In this document: one piece after another, positions 1 through 7,797 of the stretch
Layout: each line of letters begins with the position of its first letter
Numbering within the stretch: position 1 is the stretch's first letter
Assembly: GCF_024749165.1 (NCBI RefSeq)
Contig: NZ_CP087190.1
Coordinates: forward strand, 5,801,501 to 5,865,500
Source of the DNA: Pseudomonas sp. B21-023
GTDB lineage: Bacteria; Pseudomonadota; Gammaproteobacteria; Pseudomonadales; Pseudomonadaceae
Length of the DNA: 64,000 nucleotides
Direction: 5' to 3'
The notes under the pieces: model-generated
The model's input: only the letters and a program-made list of their open reading frames with translations
Databases searched by the model: none
Told to the model about the DNA's origin: nothing
Position numbers and translations under genes: made by a program

Positions 1-163
1 GCTCCTCGACGAGCTGCGCTTCGAGCGGGCCAAGCAGTTGCTGGCCGAGGACCAGATGCCGATCTACCGCATTGCCGAAACATTGGGGTTCAGCGAGACC
101 GCGAGCTTCCGGCATGCCTTCCAGCGCTGGAGCGGCGTGGCGCCGAGCCATTTTCGCGGTTGA
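1..163 (+). CDS. AraC-family transcriptional regulator, C-terminal fragment
   Basis: The 3' end of a gene that begins before the window; 53 residues are visible, open from position 2 to the TGA at 161-163. The segment IYRIAETLGFSETASFRHAF, followed by QRWSGVAPSHFR, is the second helix-turn-helix and signature of AraC/XylS DNA-binding domains, which bind promoter DNA in the cytoplasm. Effector domain and target cannot be judged. It is followed on the same strand by a deacetylase gene 113 bp away, so it may regulate the polyamine genes downstream, but that is only positional inference. Confidence 0.85.
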   Translation, partial: LLDELRFERAKQLLAEDQMPIYRIAETLGFSETASFRHAFQRWSGVAPSHFRG

Positions 164-276
164 CCGGTTGCGGACGGCTTGGCCACATCGATCCCCTTTT
201 GGCCGTTTGCGACGTTCTCCAGTACCGGGCAGTCCGTAAAAATGGCTCCACGCCAGTGAATACGGAGAACAACAAC

Positions 277-1317
277 GTGCTGACGATCTATTCCGATGAC
301 CACCGCCTGCACCATGGCCGCTGCGAGCTCATCGACGGCAAGCTGATGCCCTGTTTCGAAATGCCGTCGCGCGCCGACCACGTCCTGGAGCGCGTCAAGC
401 AGCGCAACCTCGGGCCCGTGCAGGGCCCCGTCGACTTTGGCCGCGCACCGCTGCAGCGCATCCACAGTGCCGACTACCTGGATTTCTTCGAAAGTGCCTG
501 GGACCGTTGGGCCGCGCTTGGCCAGGAAGGTGACCTGCTGCCGTTCACCTGGCCAGCGCGCACCCTGCGCCAGGTCAAACCCAGCGGCCTGCACGGCGAG
601 CTCGGTTACTACAGCTTCGACGCCGGCGCACCGATCACCGCCGGCACCTGGCAGGCCGCCTACAGCGCCGCCCAGGTCGCCCTGACCGCCCAGGCTGCGA
701 TCCAGCAAGGCGCCCATGCCGCCTTCGCCCTGTGCCGGCCGCCAGGGCACCACGCCGCAGGCGAAGTGATGGGGGGTTACTGCTACCTCAACAACGCAGC
801 CATTGCCGCCCAGGCCTTCATCGACCAAGGCCGGCGCAAGGTAGCCATCCTCGACGTCGACTATCACCACGGCAACGGTACGCAGGACATTTTCTACACC
901 CGCAACGACGTGTTCTTCGCCTCGATCCACGGCGACCCGCAGGACGAGTTCCCGTTCTTCCTCGGCTACGCCGACGAGACCGGCGAAGGTGCCGGCGAGG
1001 GCTGCAACATCAACTACCCGCTGCCTGCCGGCAGCGACTGGGCAGCCTGGAGCGCAGCCCTGGAAGACGCCTGCCAGCGTATCGCCGCCTTCAGTGCCGA
1101 TGTGCTGGTGATCTCCCTTGGCGTGGATACCTTCAAGGACGACCCCATCTCCCAGTTCAAGCTCGACAGTCCCGACTACCTGGCGATGGGCAAGCGCATC
1201 GCCCAGCTGGGCAAGCCGACCTTGTTCGTGATGGAAGGCGGCTACGCTGTGGAGGAAATCGGCATCAACGCGGTCAATGTGCTGGAAGGCTTCCAGCAGG
1301 CCCAGCCAGGAGCGTGA
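277..1317 (+). CDS. aphB: Acetylpolyamine amidohydrolase (class II HDAC-like)
   Basis: A 346-residue zinc hydrolase of the arginase/deacetylase fold that should remove acetyl groups from acetylated polyamines such as acetylputrescine or acetylcadaverine in the cytoplasm. The family residues are at their expected places: tandem His158-His159 in PPGHHA, zinc ligands Asp195 and His197 in DVDYHHGNG, Asp284 in SLGVD, and Tyr323 in EGGYA, the same numbering as known for acetylpolyamine amidohydrolases. The frame is open to a TTG at 160, but I chose GTG 277 because CGGAGAA lies just upstream and the protein then starts LTIYSDDHRLHHG as in the family. It is followed 2 bp later by a polyamine-binding protein gene, supporting a polyamine catabolic operon. 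The symbol is by analogy with P. aeruginosa AphA/AphB and could be either. Confidence 0.88.
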   Translation: MLTIYSDDHRLHHGRCELIDGKLMPCFEMPSRADHVLERVKQRNLGPVQGPVDFGRAPLQRIHSADYLDFFESAWDRWAALGQEGDLLPFTWPARTLRQVKPSGLHGELGYYSFDAGAPITAGTWQAAYSAAQVALTAQAAIQQGAHAAFALCRPPGHHAAGEVMGGYCYLNNAAIAAQAFIDQGRRKVAILDVDYHHGNGTQDIFYTRNDVFFASIHGDPQDEFPFFLGYADETGEGAGEGCNINYPLPAGSDWAAWSAALEDACQRIAAFSADVLVISLGVDTFKDDPISQFKLDSPDYLAMGKRIAQLGKPTLFVMEGGYAVEEIGINAVNVLEGFQQAQPGA

Positions 1318-1319
1318 AC

Positions 1320-2423
1320 ATGACCCGACTCAAATGTCTGCTCGCCCCGCTCATCGCCACCGGCCTGTTCGCCGGCGCACTCCAGGCACACGCCGAACAG
1401 AGCACCCTGCGGGTGTACAACTGGTTCGACTACATCACCCCGCAAACCCTGGTCGACTTCCAGAAGGACAGCGGGGTCAAGCTGATCTACGACATCTTCG
1501 ACACCAACGAAGCACTGGAAGCCAAGCTGCTTACCGGCAACTCCGGCTATGACGTGGTGGTGCCGTCCAACGTGTTCCTCGCCAAGCAGATCGAGGCTGG
1601 GGTTTTCCAGCCCCTTGACCGCGGCAAGCTGCCCAACTGGCAGCATCTGGACCCGGCACTGATGAAACTGATCGAAGCCAACGACCCCGGCAACAAGTTT
1701 GCCGTGCCTTACATGTACGGCACGGTGCTGATCGGCTTCAACCCAGACAAAGTCAAGGCCGTGCTCGGCGACGACGCACCGGTGGACAGCTGGGACCTGA
1801 TCTTCAAGGAAGAGAACATCGCCAAGCTCAAGCAGTGCGGCGTGGCACTACTTGATTCGCCGTCGGAGATCCTGCCGCTGGCGCTGTCGTACCTGGGGCT
1901 GGACCCTAACAGCGGCAAGCCGGCCGACTATCAAAAAGCCCAGGATCTGCTGCTGAAGATCCGCCCGTATGTAACCTACTTCCACTCGTCCAAGTACATG
2001 GCCGACATCGCCAATGGTGATATCTGTGTGGCGGTGGGCTACTCGGGCAGCTTCTCCCAGGCCGCGAATCGGGCTCGCGAAGCGAAGAACGGCGTGGTGG
2101 TGGACATGCGCCTGCCCAAGGAAGGCGCACCGATCTGGTTCGACATGCTGGCGATCCCCAAGAACGCGGCCAACCCTGAAGATGCCCACACATTCATCAA
2201 CTACCTGTTGCGACCAGAAGTGATCGCGCCGATCAGCGACTTCGTCGGCTACCCGAACCCGAACAAGGATGCGACCGACAAGGTCAGCCCGGCGATCCGC
2301 AACAATCCAAACCTGTACCCGACGGCGGAGGCAATGGCCAAGTTGTACACGCTCAAGCCGTTGCCACGGGATGCCGAGCGGGCACGGACGCGTGCCTGGA
2401 CCAAGATCAAGTCCGGCACCTGA
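1320..2423 (+). CDS. Periplasmic putrescine/spermidine-binding protein (PotF/SpuD family)
   Basis: A 367-residue extracellular solute-binding protein. A cleavable signal peptide (about residues 1-25, ending AHA) precedes LRVYNWFDYITPQTLVDF, the hallmark start of PotD/PotF-type polyamine receptors. It would capture polyamines in the periplasm for an ABC permease. The start ATG is 2 bp after the stop of the acetylpolyamine amidohydrolase gene, so the two are almost certainly cotranscribed. No permease or ATPase gene follows, so the receptor must feed a transporter encoded elsewhere or act as an orphan sensor. A REP inverted pair follows the stop codon. Confidence 0.9.
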   Translation: MTRLKCLLAPLIATGLFAGALQAHAEQSTLRVYNWFDYITPQTLVDFQKDSGVKLIYDIFDTNEALEAKLLTGNSGYDVVVPSNVFLAKQIEAGVFQPLDRGKLPNWQHLDPALMKLIEANDPGNKFAVPYMYGTVLIGFNPDKVKAVLGDDAPVDSWDLIFKEENIAKLKQCGVALLDSPSEILPLALSYLGLDPNSGKPADYQKAQDLLLKIRPYVTYFHSSKYMADIANGDICVAVGYSGSFSQAANRAREAKNGVVVDMRLPKEGAPIWFDMLAIPKNAANPEDAHTFINYLLRPEVIAPISDFVGYPNPNKDATDKVSPAIRNNPNLYPTAEAMAKLYTLKPLPRDAERARTRAWTKIKSGT

Positions 2424-2445
2424 TGTTTTTGGGGCTGCTCTGCAG

Positions 2446-2516
2446 CCCATCGCCGGCAAGCCGGCTCCCACAAAGAAATGTGCAATTCCTGTGGGAGCCG
2501 GCTTGCCGGCGATGGG
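2446..2516. repeat. REP inverted pair (putida-type, 27-bp perfect arms)
   Basis: Two 27-bp arms (2446-2472 and 2490-2516) are perfect reverse complements separated by 17 bp. Each has the core GCCGGCAAGCCGGCTCCCAC typical of Pseudomonas putida REP sequences. It sits between convergent genes (binding protein and MocR regulator), where it may act as a bidirectional transcription end or a gyrase/RNase-resistant hairpin. Confidence 0.9.
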
Positions 2517-2533
2517 TCGCAGAGCGCCCACAT

Positions 2534-4063
2534 TCAATCTCGCCAGGCCTTGCGCAGGCGCATCAAAGCCTGCGCAATCTCCCCTTCTGGCACTGCCGCG
2601 AATCCCAGTACCAGCCCTGCCCTCGCATCCGCAGGCTCCGCGCTGTCCTCCAGCCAGTAGCTGCTCAGCGGAGTGACCTCCACCCCCACCGCCTCCGCCC
2701 GCGCAACCAGCTCCTGCTCCCGCGCCAAGTTATCCACAGCTACCTTCACATGCAGCCCTGCTGCGACGTCCGGCATTGCCCCCAGCCCCGGTACCTCCAC
2801 CGGCCAACCGGCCTTCAGCACATTCCTGCGGGCCAACGCCGCCCGGCGCATACGGCGGATATGTCGCTGGAAATGCCCTTGGGCCATGAACTGCGCCATG
2901 ACACATTGCGTGCCGACTTCCGAGTGACGCACCGACAGCGCCTTGGCCTGGCTGAATGCCCGCACCAGGCGCCTGGGCAGCACCAGGTAACCCAGCCGCA
3001 AAGCCGGAAAGGCGATCTTGCCGAACGTTCCCACGTACAGCACCCGGCCCTGCCGATCCAGTGCCGCCAGCGGCGCCAAAGGCGCACCGCTGTAGCGGTA
3101 CTCGCCATCGTAATCGTCCTCGACGACCCAGCCGTCCTGGCGCTCGGCCCAGGCCAGCAACGCCAGGCGCCGGGCCAGGCTCATGGTCACACCGGTAGGG
3201 TACTGGTGAGCCGGGGTCACGTAAGCCAGCCTGCAATCCGGCAGCTCGGCCAGGCGCGCACAGTCCATGCCCTCTTCATCTACCGGCACGCCCCTGACCC
3301 TTGCCCCCGCCAGGGCGAAGGCGTGCCCGGCAGCGCGGTAGCCCGGGTTTTCCACAGCCACCCCGTCACCAGGCTGCAACAGCAACTGTGCACAAAGGCT
3401 GATCGCCTGCTGCGCACCACTGGTGATCACAATTTGTTCAGCACTGCAGGAAAGCCCTCGCGACCGACGCAGATAGGTGGCGATCAATTCACGCAACGGC
3501 AGCTCCCCTGCCGGGTCGCCATAACCGAGCTGCGCCGGATCGGGATTTCGCCAGAAACCCGCTTGCAGCTTGGCCCAGACCTCGAAAGGAAACAGGTCGA
3601 ACGCTGGCAGACCAACCCTGAAAGCCCTCGGCGCGTCGCCTTTGGGCGGCGGCAAATGGTGCTTTTCCAGACGCAGCAATGGCTCACTACGCCCTGCGAA
3701 ACTGGATAAATCCTCAGTATCAGGCGCTTCAAATGTGGATAAGTCTGTTGATAACCACCGGGATAACCCTGTGGACAGTTGTGTGGATAGTTTTCCCAGG
3801 CGGCTTACATAGGTGCCATCGCCTACCCGGCTTTCGATGAAGCCCTCGGCATACAACTGGTCATAGGCACGCACCACGCTGTTGCGCGACAACGCCAGCA
3901 CCGCCGCGAGGTCACGGGTGGCAGGCAGCCGTGCTCCGCCTTCCAGGCGCCCATCCAGCACGCGCGCGCGCAAGGCCTGGTAGAGCTGCTGGCTGAGCCC
4001 GCGACGGCGATCCAGGACGATCCCGGCCGGATCGAAAGGCAACGCGTAGGTACGTTCGCTCAT
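2534..4063 (-). CDS. MocR/PdxR-type GntR regulator with aminotransferase-like domain
   Basis: A 509-residue chimeric regulator. Residues about 15-82 form a GntR winged helix (GLSQQLYQALRARVLDGRL, then LPATRDLAAVLALSRNSVVR), and about 150-505 a fold-type-I aminotransferase domain with a PLP-lysine segment (YVGTFGKIAFPALRLGYL). Such proteins use PLP or its adducts to regulate a divergent gene. The divergent neighbour is paiB, 90 bp away, the likely target with the two GNAT genes behind it. The linker (about residues 92-111) is unusual: five four-residue repeats LSTQ-LSTG-LSRW-LSTD-LSTF, encoded by a 12-bp DNA repeat. The start ATG is the first of the frame and in line with the winged helix. Confidence 0.9.
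   Translation of the reverse strand: MSERTYALPFDPAGIVLDRRRGLSQQLYQALRARVLDGRLEGGARLPATRDLAAVLALSRNSVVRAYDQLYAEGFIESRVGDGTYVSRLGKLSTQLSTGLSRWLSTDLSTFEAPDTEDLSSFAGRSEPLLRLEKHHLPPPKGDAPRAFRVGLPAFDLFPFEVWAKLQAGFWRNPDPAQLGYGDPAGELPLRELIATYLRRSRGLSCSAEQIVITSGAQQAISLCAQLLLQPGDGVAVENPGYRAAGHAFALAGARVRGVPVDEEGMDCARLAELPDCRLAYVTPAHQYPTGVTMSLARRLALLAWAERQDGWVVEDDYDGEYRYSGAPLAPLAALDRQGRVLYVGTFGKIAFPALRLGYLVLPRRLVRAFSQAKALSVRHSEVGTQCVMAQFMAQGHFQRHIRRMRRAALARRNVLKAGWPVEVPGLGAMPDVAAGLHVKVAVDNLAREQELVARAEAVGVEVTPLSSYWLEDSAEPADARAGLVLGFAAVPEGEIAQALMRLRKAWRD
3731..3790. repeat. Five 12-bp tandem repeats with DnaA-box-like cores
   Basis: Read on the minus strand, five consecutive 12-bp units (3790 down to 3731) start CTATCCACA, CTGTCCACA, TTATCCCGG, TTATCAACA and TTATCCACA. 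They encode LSTQ-LSTG-LSRW-LSTD-LSTF in the MocR inter-domain linker. The last unit holds a perfect TTATCCACA and the others differ by one to three bases. This is directly visible; any replication-related role is speculation. Confidence 0.85.
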
Positions 4064-4153
4064 GGCATTGGACCTATGAAAACAGTCATGAATGGCTCTT
4101 ACACCGAACCATTAGCCTGCCTAGGATGAAGCCACAGCACAAGGAACACCGGC

Positions 4154-4783
4154 ATGTACAACAGCAAACCGCATCAGGAACATGACCTTGGCCGCCTGCA
4201 CCAGCACATGCAGCACACCCGCCTGGCAACGCTGATCAGCCACGGTGAGCACGGGCTGCTGGCCACCCATCTGCCCGTGCTGGTCGCCACCGGCGAGGGC
4301 GAATTCGGCACGGTCTACGGCCACCTCGCCCGGGCCAACCAGCAATGGCAGGACCTGGCACAAGGCGCTGAAGCCTTGCTGGTATTCCCCGGCGCCGACG
4401 CCTATGTCAGCCCCGGCTACTACCCGAGCAAGGCCGACAACCCCAAGGTGGTGCCCACCTGGAACTATATGGCGGTGCATGCCTGGGGCCCGGTGGAGGT
4501 GATCCACGAGCCGACACAATTGCTGGACATCGTCAGCCGCCTGACCGACCGCCATGAGCAAGGCCGCGCAGCACCGTGGAACGTCGCCGATGCTCCGGCT
4601 GACTACCTTGACGGCATGCTCCGCGCCATCGTCGGTATCCGCCTGCCGATCGCCCGCCTGCAGGGCGCACGCAAGCTCAGTCAGAACCGTTCGGCGCAAG
4701 ATATCGCCGGGGTCCGCGAAGGCCTGGCCGCCAGCGCCGACCCTGTGGATAACCAACTCGCCGCGCACATGCGCGACCTCTGA
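4154..4783 (+). CDS. PaiB-family FMN-binding-fold protein
   Basis: A 209-residue protein of the PaiB family (FMN-binding split-barrel fold), described in Bacillus as a negative transcriptional regulator of sporulation and degradative enzymes. Family landmarks are ISHGEHGLLATHLPV near the N-terminus, GHLARANQQWQ, VSPGYYPSKADNPKVVPTWNY in the middle and GFRL-like IVGIRLPIARLQGARKLSQN near the C-terminus. AAGGAA lies 8 bp before the ATG. It is divergent from the MocR regulator and 12 bp upstream of a GNAT gene, a recurrent arrangement in pseudomonads. The biochemical role is not established here; a flavin reductase-like or FMN-dependent function is possible. Confidence 0.85.
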   Translation: MYNSKPHQEHDLGRLHQHMQHTRLATLISHGEHGLLATHLPVLVATGEGEFGTVYGHLARANQQWQDLAQGAEALLVFPGADAYVSPGYYPSKADNPKVVPTWNYMAVHAWGPVEVIHEPTQLLDIVSRLTDRHEQGRAAPWNVADAPADYLDGMLRAIVGIRLPIARLQGARKLSQNRSAQDIAGVREGLAASADPVDNQLAAHMRDL

Positions 4784-4795
4784 AGGAAAAACCCC

Positions 4796-5242
4796 ATGAC
4801 AGCCATCACTCTGCGCCCGGTTCGCGCCGAAGACCATGCCGCCTGGCTGCCCTTGTGGCAGGCCTATCTGCGCTTCTACCAGACCGAACTACCCGACGCA
4901 GTCAACACCAGCACCTGGCAACGCCTGCTCAATGCGAACGAGCCGACTCACTCGGCGTTGGCCTGGGTCGATGGCAAGGCGGTGGGGATGGTCAACTTCA
5001 TCTACCATCGTTCCAACTGGAGCATCGAGAACTCCTGCTACTTGCAGGACCTCTACGTGGACAGTGAAGTACGTGGCCTGGGCATCGGCCGGCAGCTCAT
5101 CGAGCATGTCTACGCCACGGCCAAGGCCGCCGGCTGCATCAAGGTGCACTGGCTGACCCACGAGACCAACGCCACCGCCATCAGCTTGTACGAGCAGGTC
5201 GCCGAGCGCCCGGGCTTCATCCAATTCCGCAAAGCACTGTAG
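4796..5242 (+). CDS. GNAT family N-acetyltransferase
   Basis: A 148-residue single-domain GNAT acetyltransferase that transfers acetyl from acetyl-CoA to an amine. The acetyl-CoA motif is LQDLYVDSEVRGLGIGRQLI (about residues 82-101), with the V-x-G-x-G-I-G pyrophosphate loop, followed by a C-terminal strand with LTHETNATAISLYEQ. The ATG follows GAAGGAAAAAC with normal spacing and lies 12 bp after paiB, so it is probably in the same operon. The substrate is unknown; polyamine acetylation is suggested only by the nearby paiB (pai operon analogy) and acetylpolyamine hydrolase. Confidence 0.9.
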   Translation: MTAITLRPVRAEDHAAWLPLWQAYLRFYQTELPDAVNTSTWQRLLNANEPTHSALAWVDGKAVGMVNFIYHRSNWSIENSCYLQDLYVDSEVRGLGIGRQLIEHVYATAKAAGCIKVHWLTHETNATAISLYEQVAERPGFIQFRKAL

Positions 5243-5249
5243 GCCGCAC

Positions 5250-5921
5250 ATGAACGACGCATTGAACTGGAAACCCGCCGGTACGCCCAAGGCCGAGCCC
5301 ATCGAAGGCCGTTTCATCCGTTTGGAGAAGCTTGACCCGGCGCGCCATGGCAACGACCTTTGGGAAGTACTGCAAGGTCCGGGCTCGGACCCAGCGCTAT
5401 GGGACTACCTGCCCTACGGCCCGTTTGCTGAGCGCGCCAGCTTCGACCGCTGGCTGGAAGGCAACGCCGCCAGCCGCGACCCGCTGTTCTACAGTGTGAT
5501 CGACCGCGCCAACGGCCAGGTTCAGGGCATCCTCAGCTACATGTCGATCGTCCCCGAACAGGGCCGCTTCGAGATTGGCCACATCGCCTTCGGCGCCGCC
5601 ATGCAACGCACACCCAAGGGCACCGAGGCGGTTTACCTTTTGAGCAAGCTGGGCTTCGAGCTGGGCAATCGCCGGCTGGAATGGAAGTGCAACGACGCCA
5701 ATGCCCGCTCCAAGCGCGCGGCCGAGCGCTTCGGTTTTGTGTTCGAGGGCGTGTTCCGCAACCACATGGTGGTCAAGGACCGCAACCGGGATACGACCTG
5801 GTATTCGATTACCGACGCCGAATGGCCGGCGGTGGCGGCGGGGTTCGAGCGCTGGTTGAGCGTGGATAACCAACAACCTGAAGGTCAGGTGAGGACGCTG
5901 GAGGCCTGTCGCCTGGGCTGA
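5250..5921 (+). CDS. RimJ/RimL-type GNAT N-acetyltransferase
   Basis: A 223-residue GNAT of the RimJ/RimL (COG1670) type. The N-terminus has IEGRFIRLEKLDPARHGNDL, the centre FEIGHIAFGAAMQRTPKGTEA (the acetyl-CoA binding region) and the C-terminal half LEWKCNDANARSKRAAERFG, the classic RimL signature. It starts 7 bp after the previous GNAT gene and is likely the last gene of the paiB operon. Substrate unknown; protein N-termini, amino acids or small amines are all possible in this family. Confidence 0.9.
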   Translation: MNDALNWKPAGTPKAEPIEGRFIRLEKLDPARHGNDLWEVLQGPGSDPALWDYLPYGPFAERASFDRWLEGNAASRDPLFYSVIDRANGQVQGILSYMSIVPEQGRFEIGHIAFGAAMQRTPKGTEAVYLLSKLGFELGNRRLEWKCNDANARSKRAAERFGFVFEGVFRNHMVVKDRNRDTTWYSITDAEWPAVAAGFERWLSVDNQQPEGQVRTLEACRLG

Positions 5922-5937
5922 TCTCATCGCGGGGCAG

Positions 5938-5961
5938 GCTCCCACGGTAATGCGTGGGAGC
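5938..5961. repeat. Degenerate REP hairpin
   Basis: GCTCCCACG (5938-5946) and CGTGGGAGC (5953-5961) form a 9-bp hairpin with REP-like sequence between the convergent GNAT and hipB genes. It may serve as terminator for either side, but lacks a T-tract. Confidence 0.55.
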
Positions 5962-5981
5962 AGACTTGTCCCACAAGGCCA

Positions 5982-6260
5982 TCATCTGATCTGACGTCGA
6001 CGCGTGACCACGCCCATCTGCAGACCGAACGGCTTGAATACCGCATTCAGCGATTTGAGCGTAGGGTTGCCCTCCCCCTGTTCGATCTGGATCAATGTGC
6101 GGACCGAAATCTTGCACATCCGCGCAAACTGGGTCTGCTGCATCTTCGCCACTTCCGTACGCAGCCGCCTGACCGCTGCACCAAGCTCCAGGCTGCCGTC
6201 GGCGATGCCTTCACGCACACCGTCGATCAACAACCCGCGAGCATCAATGGATACCGTCAT
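5982..6260 (-). CDS. hipB: HipB-like XRE antitoxin/repressor
   Basis: A 92-residue protein dominated by an XRE helix-turn-helix: LRTEVAKMQQTQFARMCKIS, VRTLIQIEQGEGNPTLKSLN and FGLQMGVVTRR, the classic HipB-like ending. It should bind operator DNA and neutralise the HipA kinase. Four extra residues are possible upstream, but the ATG at 6260 overlaps the hipA stop as ATGA, the signature of translational coupling, so this start is preferred. It is odd that the antitoxin gene lies downstream of the toxin gene; in the classical hip operon the antitoxin comes first. Confidence 0.85.
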   Translation of the reverse strand: MTVSIDARGLLIDGVREGIADGSLELGAAVRRLRTEVAKMQQTQFARMCKISVRTLIQIEQGEGNPTLKSLNAVFKPFGLQMGVVTRRRQIR

Positions 6261-7582
6261 GCCAACCCCCACTCGGCTATCCGCCGCTCAAGCTTGCCCA
6301 GCGCAATAGCCGGGTGACTCATGACCCGGCTTGCCAATCCCAGTTCGCTCAGGATATCGGGCAATGCCAGCAACTGGCGGGCATCCTCGCGCAAACGCTG
6401 GTACGCCTGCTCCGGGTCAATGAACGTAGCAAGGGCGTTGCACACCGACAACCAGTCGATTTCACCAGCCCGCTCGATCGTCGCTGGCCATTTGGTTGTC
6501 CGTGTTACCCCCTCCTGATCCATCACCATCGGCGCAAGGTCATAGATTGGCGCCATCCGCACCGCATCGCGGGTGCGGATGATGGCAGTATTGCGTCCAT
6601 GGTTGTCGGCGTTGCCCAGGATCTTGTTGATCAGGTCTCGGCGCAGATAATCCGTAATCAGCCCAGGCACCTGATCCGACTGCCCGGCCTCACGCCATAG
6701 CGCGACAAGGGTATCGATCACCTCCAGGTGGCCCATGCGGCTGCCGGGCTCGGTTATACCGCACAGCGAGTAGACCGACTCCACAGCTAGGCGCTGCACT
6801 CCCTCTGCGGACACCTGACGATCGAAGCGCTCCATCCAGAGGCTGGGCTTGCGGCCCTCCTCCAACGCCATGTGTTCACTGGCTACCGTATCAATACCTA
6901 AACGCTGCAAGGCTTTGTAGTAGAGGTGCTCGGCTCGCAGAATCTCCTGGTCATCAACCAGTGCCTGGTTTCTGGCGAACTTGATGAACCAGTGACGGCG
7001 GGCGTGCTCGTCGGCAAGCACGGCATCCGGGTACAACTGCCCGCTTTCGTCCTCTGTCATCAACAGCTTCGGCGCTTCACCGCCAGCACCGGTCGCACCG
7101 CCAATGGCCGCTCCCTGCTCATAGGCGTACTCGAGAAAGCGCTGATCCCGGGAAACGACATCCTCGCGGGTAAAACCGATGGGGTTTGCCAGATCCAGTT
7201 GCTCGAAGGACTCCTTGATACGCAGGTTACCAATCGGCGCAGGGGTGGAGCGCGCAAGCAGAAACAGGTCTTCTCCCATGCCAGCCGGCCTCTCGCGGCC
7301 AATATGCTTGAGCAGGAAGCGTTTGGCGGCACCGGCAGGGGCGATGTCGTAAAGGAATGCAGGGGCGTGGGGCAGGCGATGGCTGCCAAAATCCACCGGC
7401 AGCCTTGCACTCGCCGCTTGGCAGAATAGGCTGTCATAGCCATCTGGATTCGCCCTGACGTAGTCGGACAGGTAGCCAAACTCGCAAGGGCTGGCGAGGC
7501 TGTGCTCCGGCTGTGCGAAGGTCATTGCCAGGGCGTCCTGCCACTTGCCGTAGACATGGAGCTGGAGCGTAAGTCTGTGCAT
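6257..7582 (-). CDS. hipA: HipA-family serine/threonine kinase toxin
   Basis: A 441-residue HipA-like kinase, close to the 440 of E. coli HipA. Known HipA phosphorylates glutamyl-tRNA synthetase and causes growth arrest; related kinases hit other targets. Visible motifs are the Gly-rich loop region GGATGAGGEAPKLLM (about 161-175), ATP lysine FIKFA (Lys201), hinge WMERFDR (249-255), catalytic loop GNADNHGRN (323-331, putative catalytic Asp326) and metal-binding YDLAP (Asp348), so the kinase appears intact. The frame could start at 7618, but ATG 7582 has an AGG-containing site before it and aligns with the N-terminal subdomain (LQLHVYGKWQDAL). It overlaps hipB by 4 bp. The substrate is not inferable. 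Confidence 0.88.
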   Translation of the reverse strand: MHRLTLQLHVYGKWQDALAMTFAQPEHSLASPCEFGYLSDYVRANPDGYDSLFCQAASARLPVDFGSHRLPHAPAFLYDIAPAGAAKRFLLKHIGRERPAGMGEDLFLLARSTPAPIGNLRIKESFEQLDLANPIGFTREDVVSRDQRFLEYAYEQGAAIGGATGAGGEAPKLLMTEDESGQLYPDAVLADEHARRHWFIKFARNQALVDDQEILRAEHLYYKALQRLGIDTVASEHMALEEGRKPSLWMERFDRQVSAEGVQRLAVESVYSLCGITEPGSRMGHLEVIDTLVALWREAGQSDQVPGLITDYLRRDLINKILGNADNHGRNTAIIRTRDAVRMAPIYDLAPMVMDQEGVTRTTKWPATIERAGEIDWLSVCNALATFIDPEQAYQRLREDARQLLALPDILSELGLASRVMSHPAIALGKLERRIAEWGLA

Positions 7583-7639
7583 GGGCCGCCTGTGATTGAC
7601 TGCATGTGAACGGGTCAACCATTCATTCGATATGCAGCT

Positions 7640-7733
7640 TAGTGCAGATTTTTACAGAAACTCAATAAATAATCTGCATTAAAATGCATAAATTATAAAA
7701 CCACACATCTAATTCTGCAAAATAGTGCAGATT
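7640..7733 (-). promoter_or_regulatory. Candidate HipB operator repeats upstream of hipAB
   Basis: The AT-rich gap between pycB and hipA holds two exact direct copies of TAGTGCAGATT (7640-7650 and 7723-7733), an inverted AATCTGCATTA (7671-7681) and a degenerate ATTCTGCA (7712-7719). Multiple copies of one element, partly inverted, just upstream of a toxin-antitoxin operon fit autorepression by the XRE protein. The assignment is inference. Confidence 0.6.
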
Positions 7734-7739
7734 GAATGA

Positions 7740-7765
7740 CAAAAAAAGGGGAGCATCCGCTCCCC
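7740..7765 (-). terminator. Rho-independent terminator of pycAB
   Basis: On the minus strand GGGGAGC, loop GGAT, GCTCCCC, then a run of seven T. It lies 33 bp after the pycB stop codon and is a strong intrinsic terminator. Confidence 0.92.
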
Positions 7766-7797
7766 AGAGGTTAACCGCTTGTAGATGAAGGCTTCTG

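Noticed and set aside
64..930. Long antisense open frame over the acetylpolyamine amidohydrolase gene
   Set aside because: High-GC shadow of a well-supported gene; no family features.
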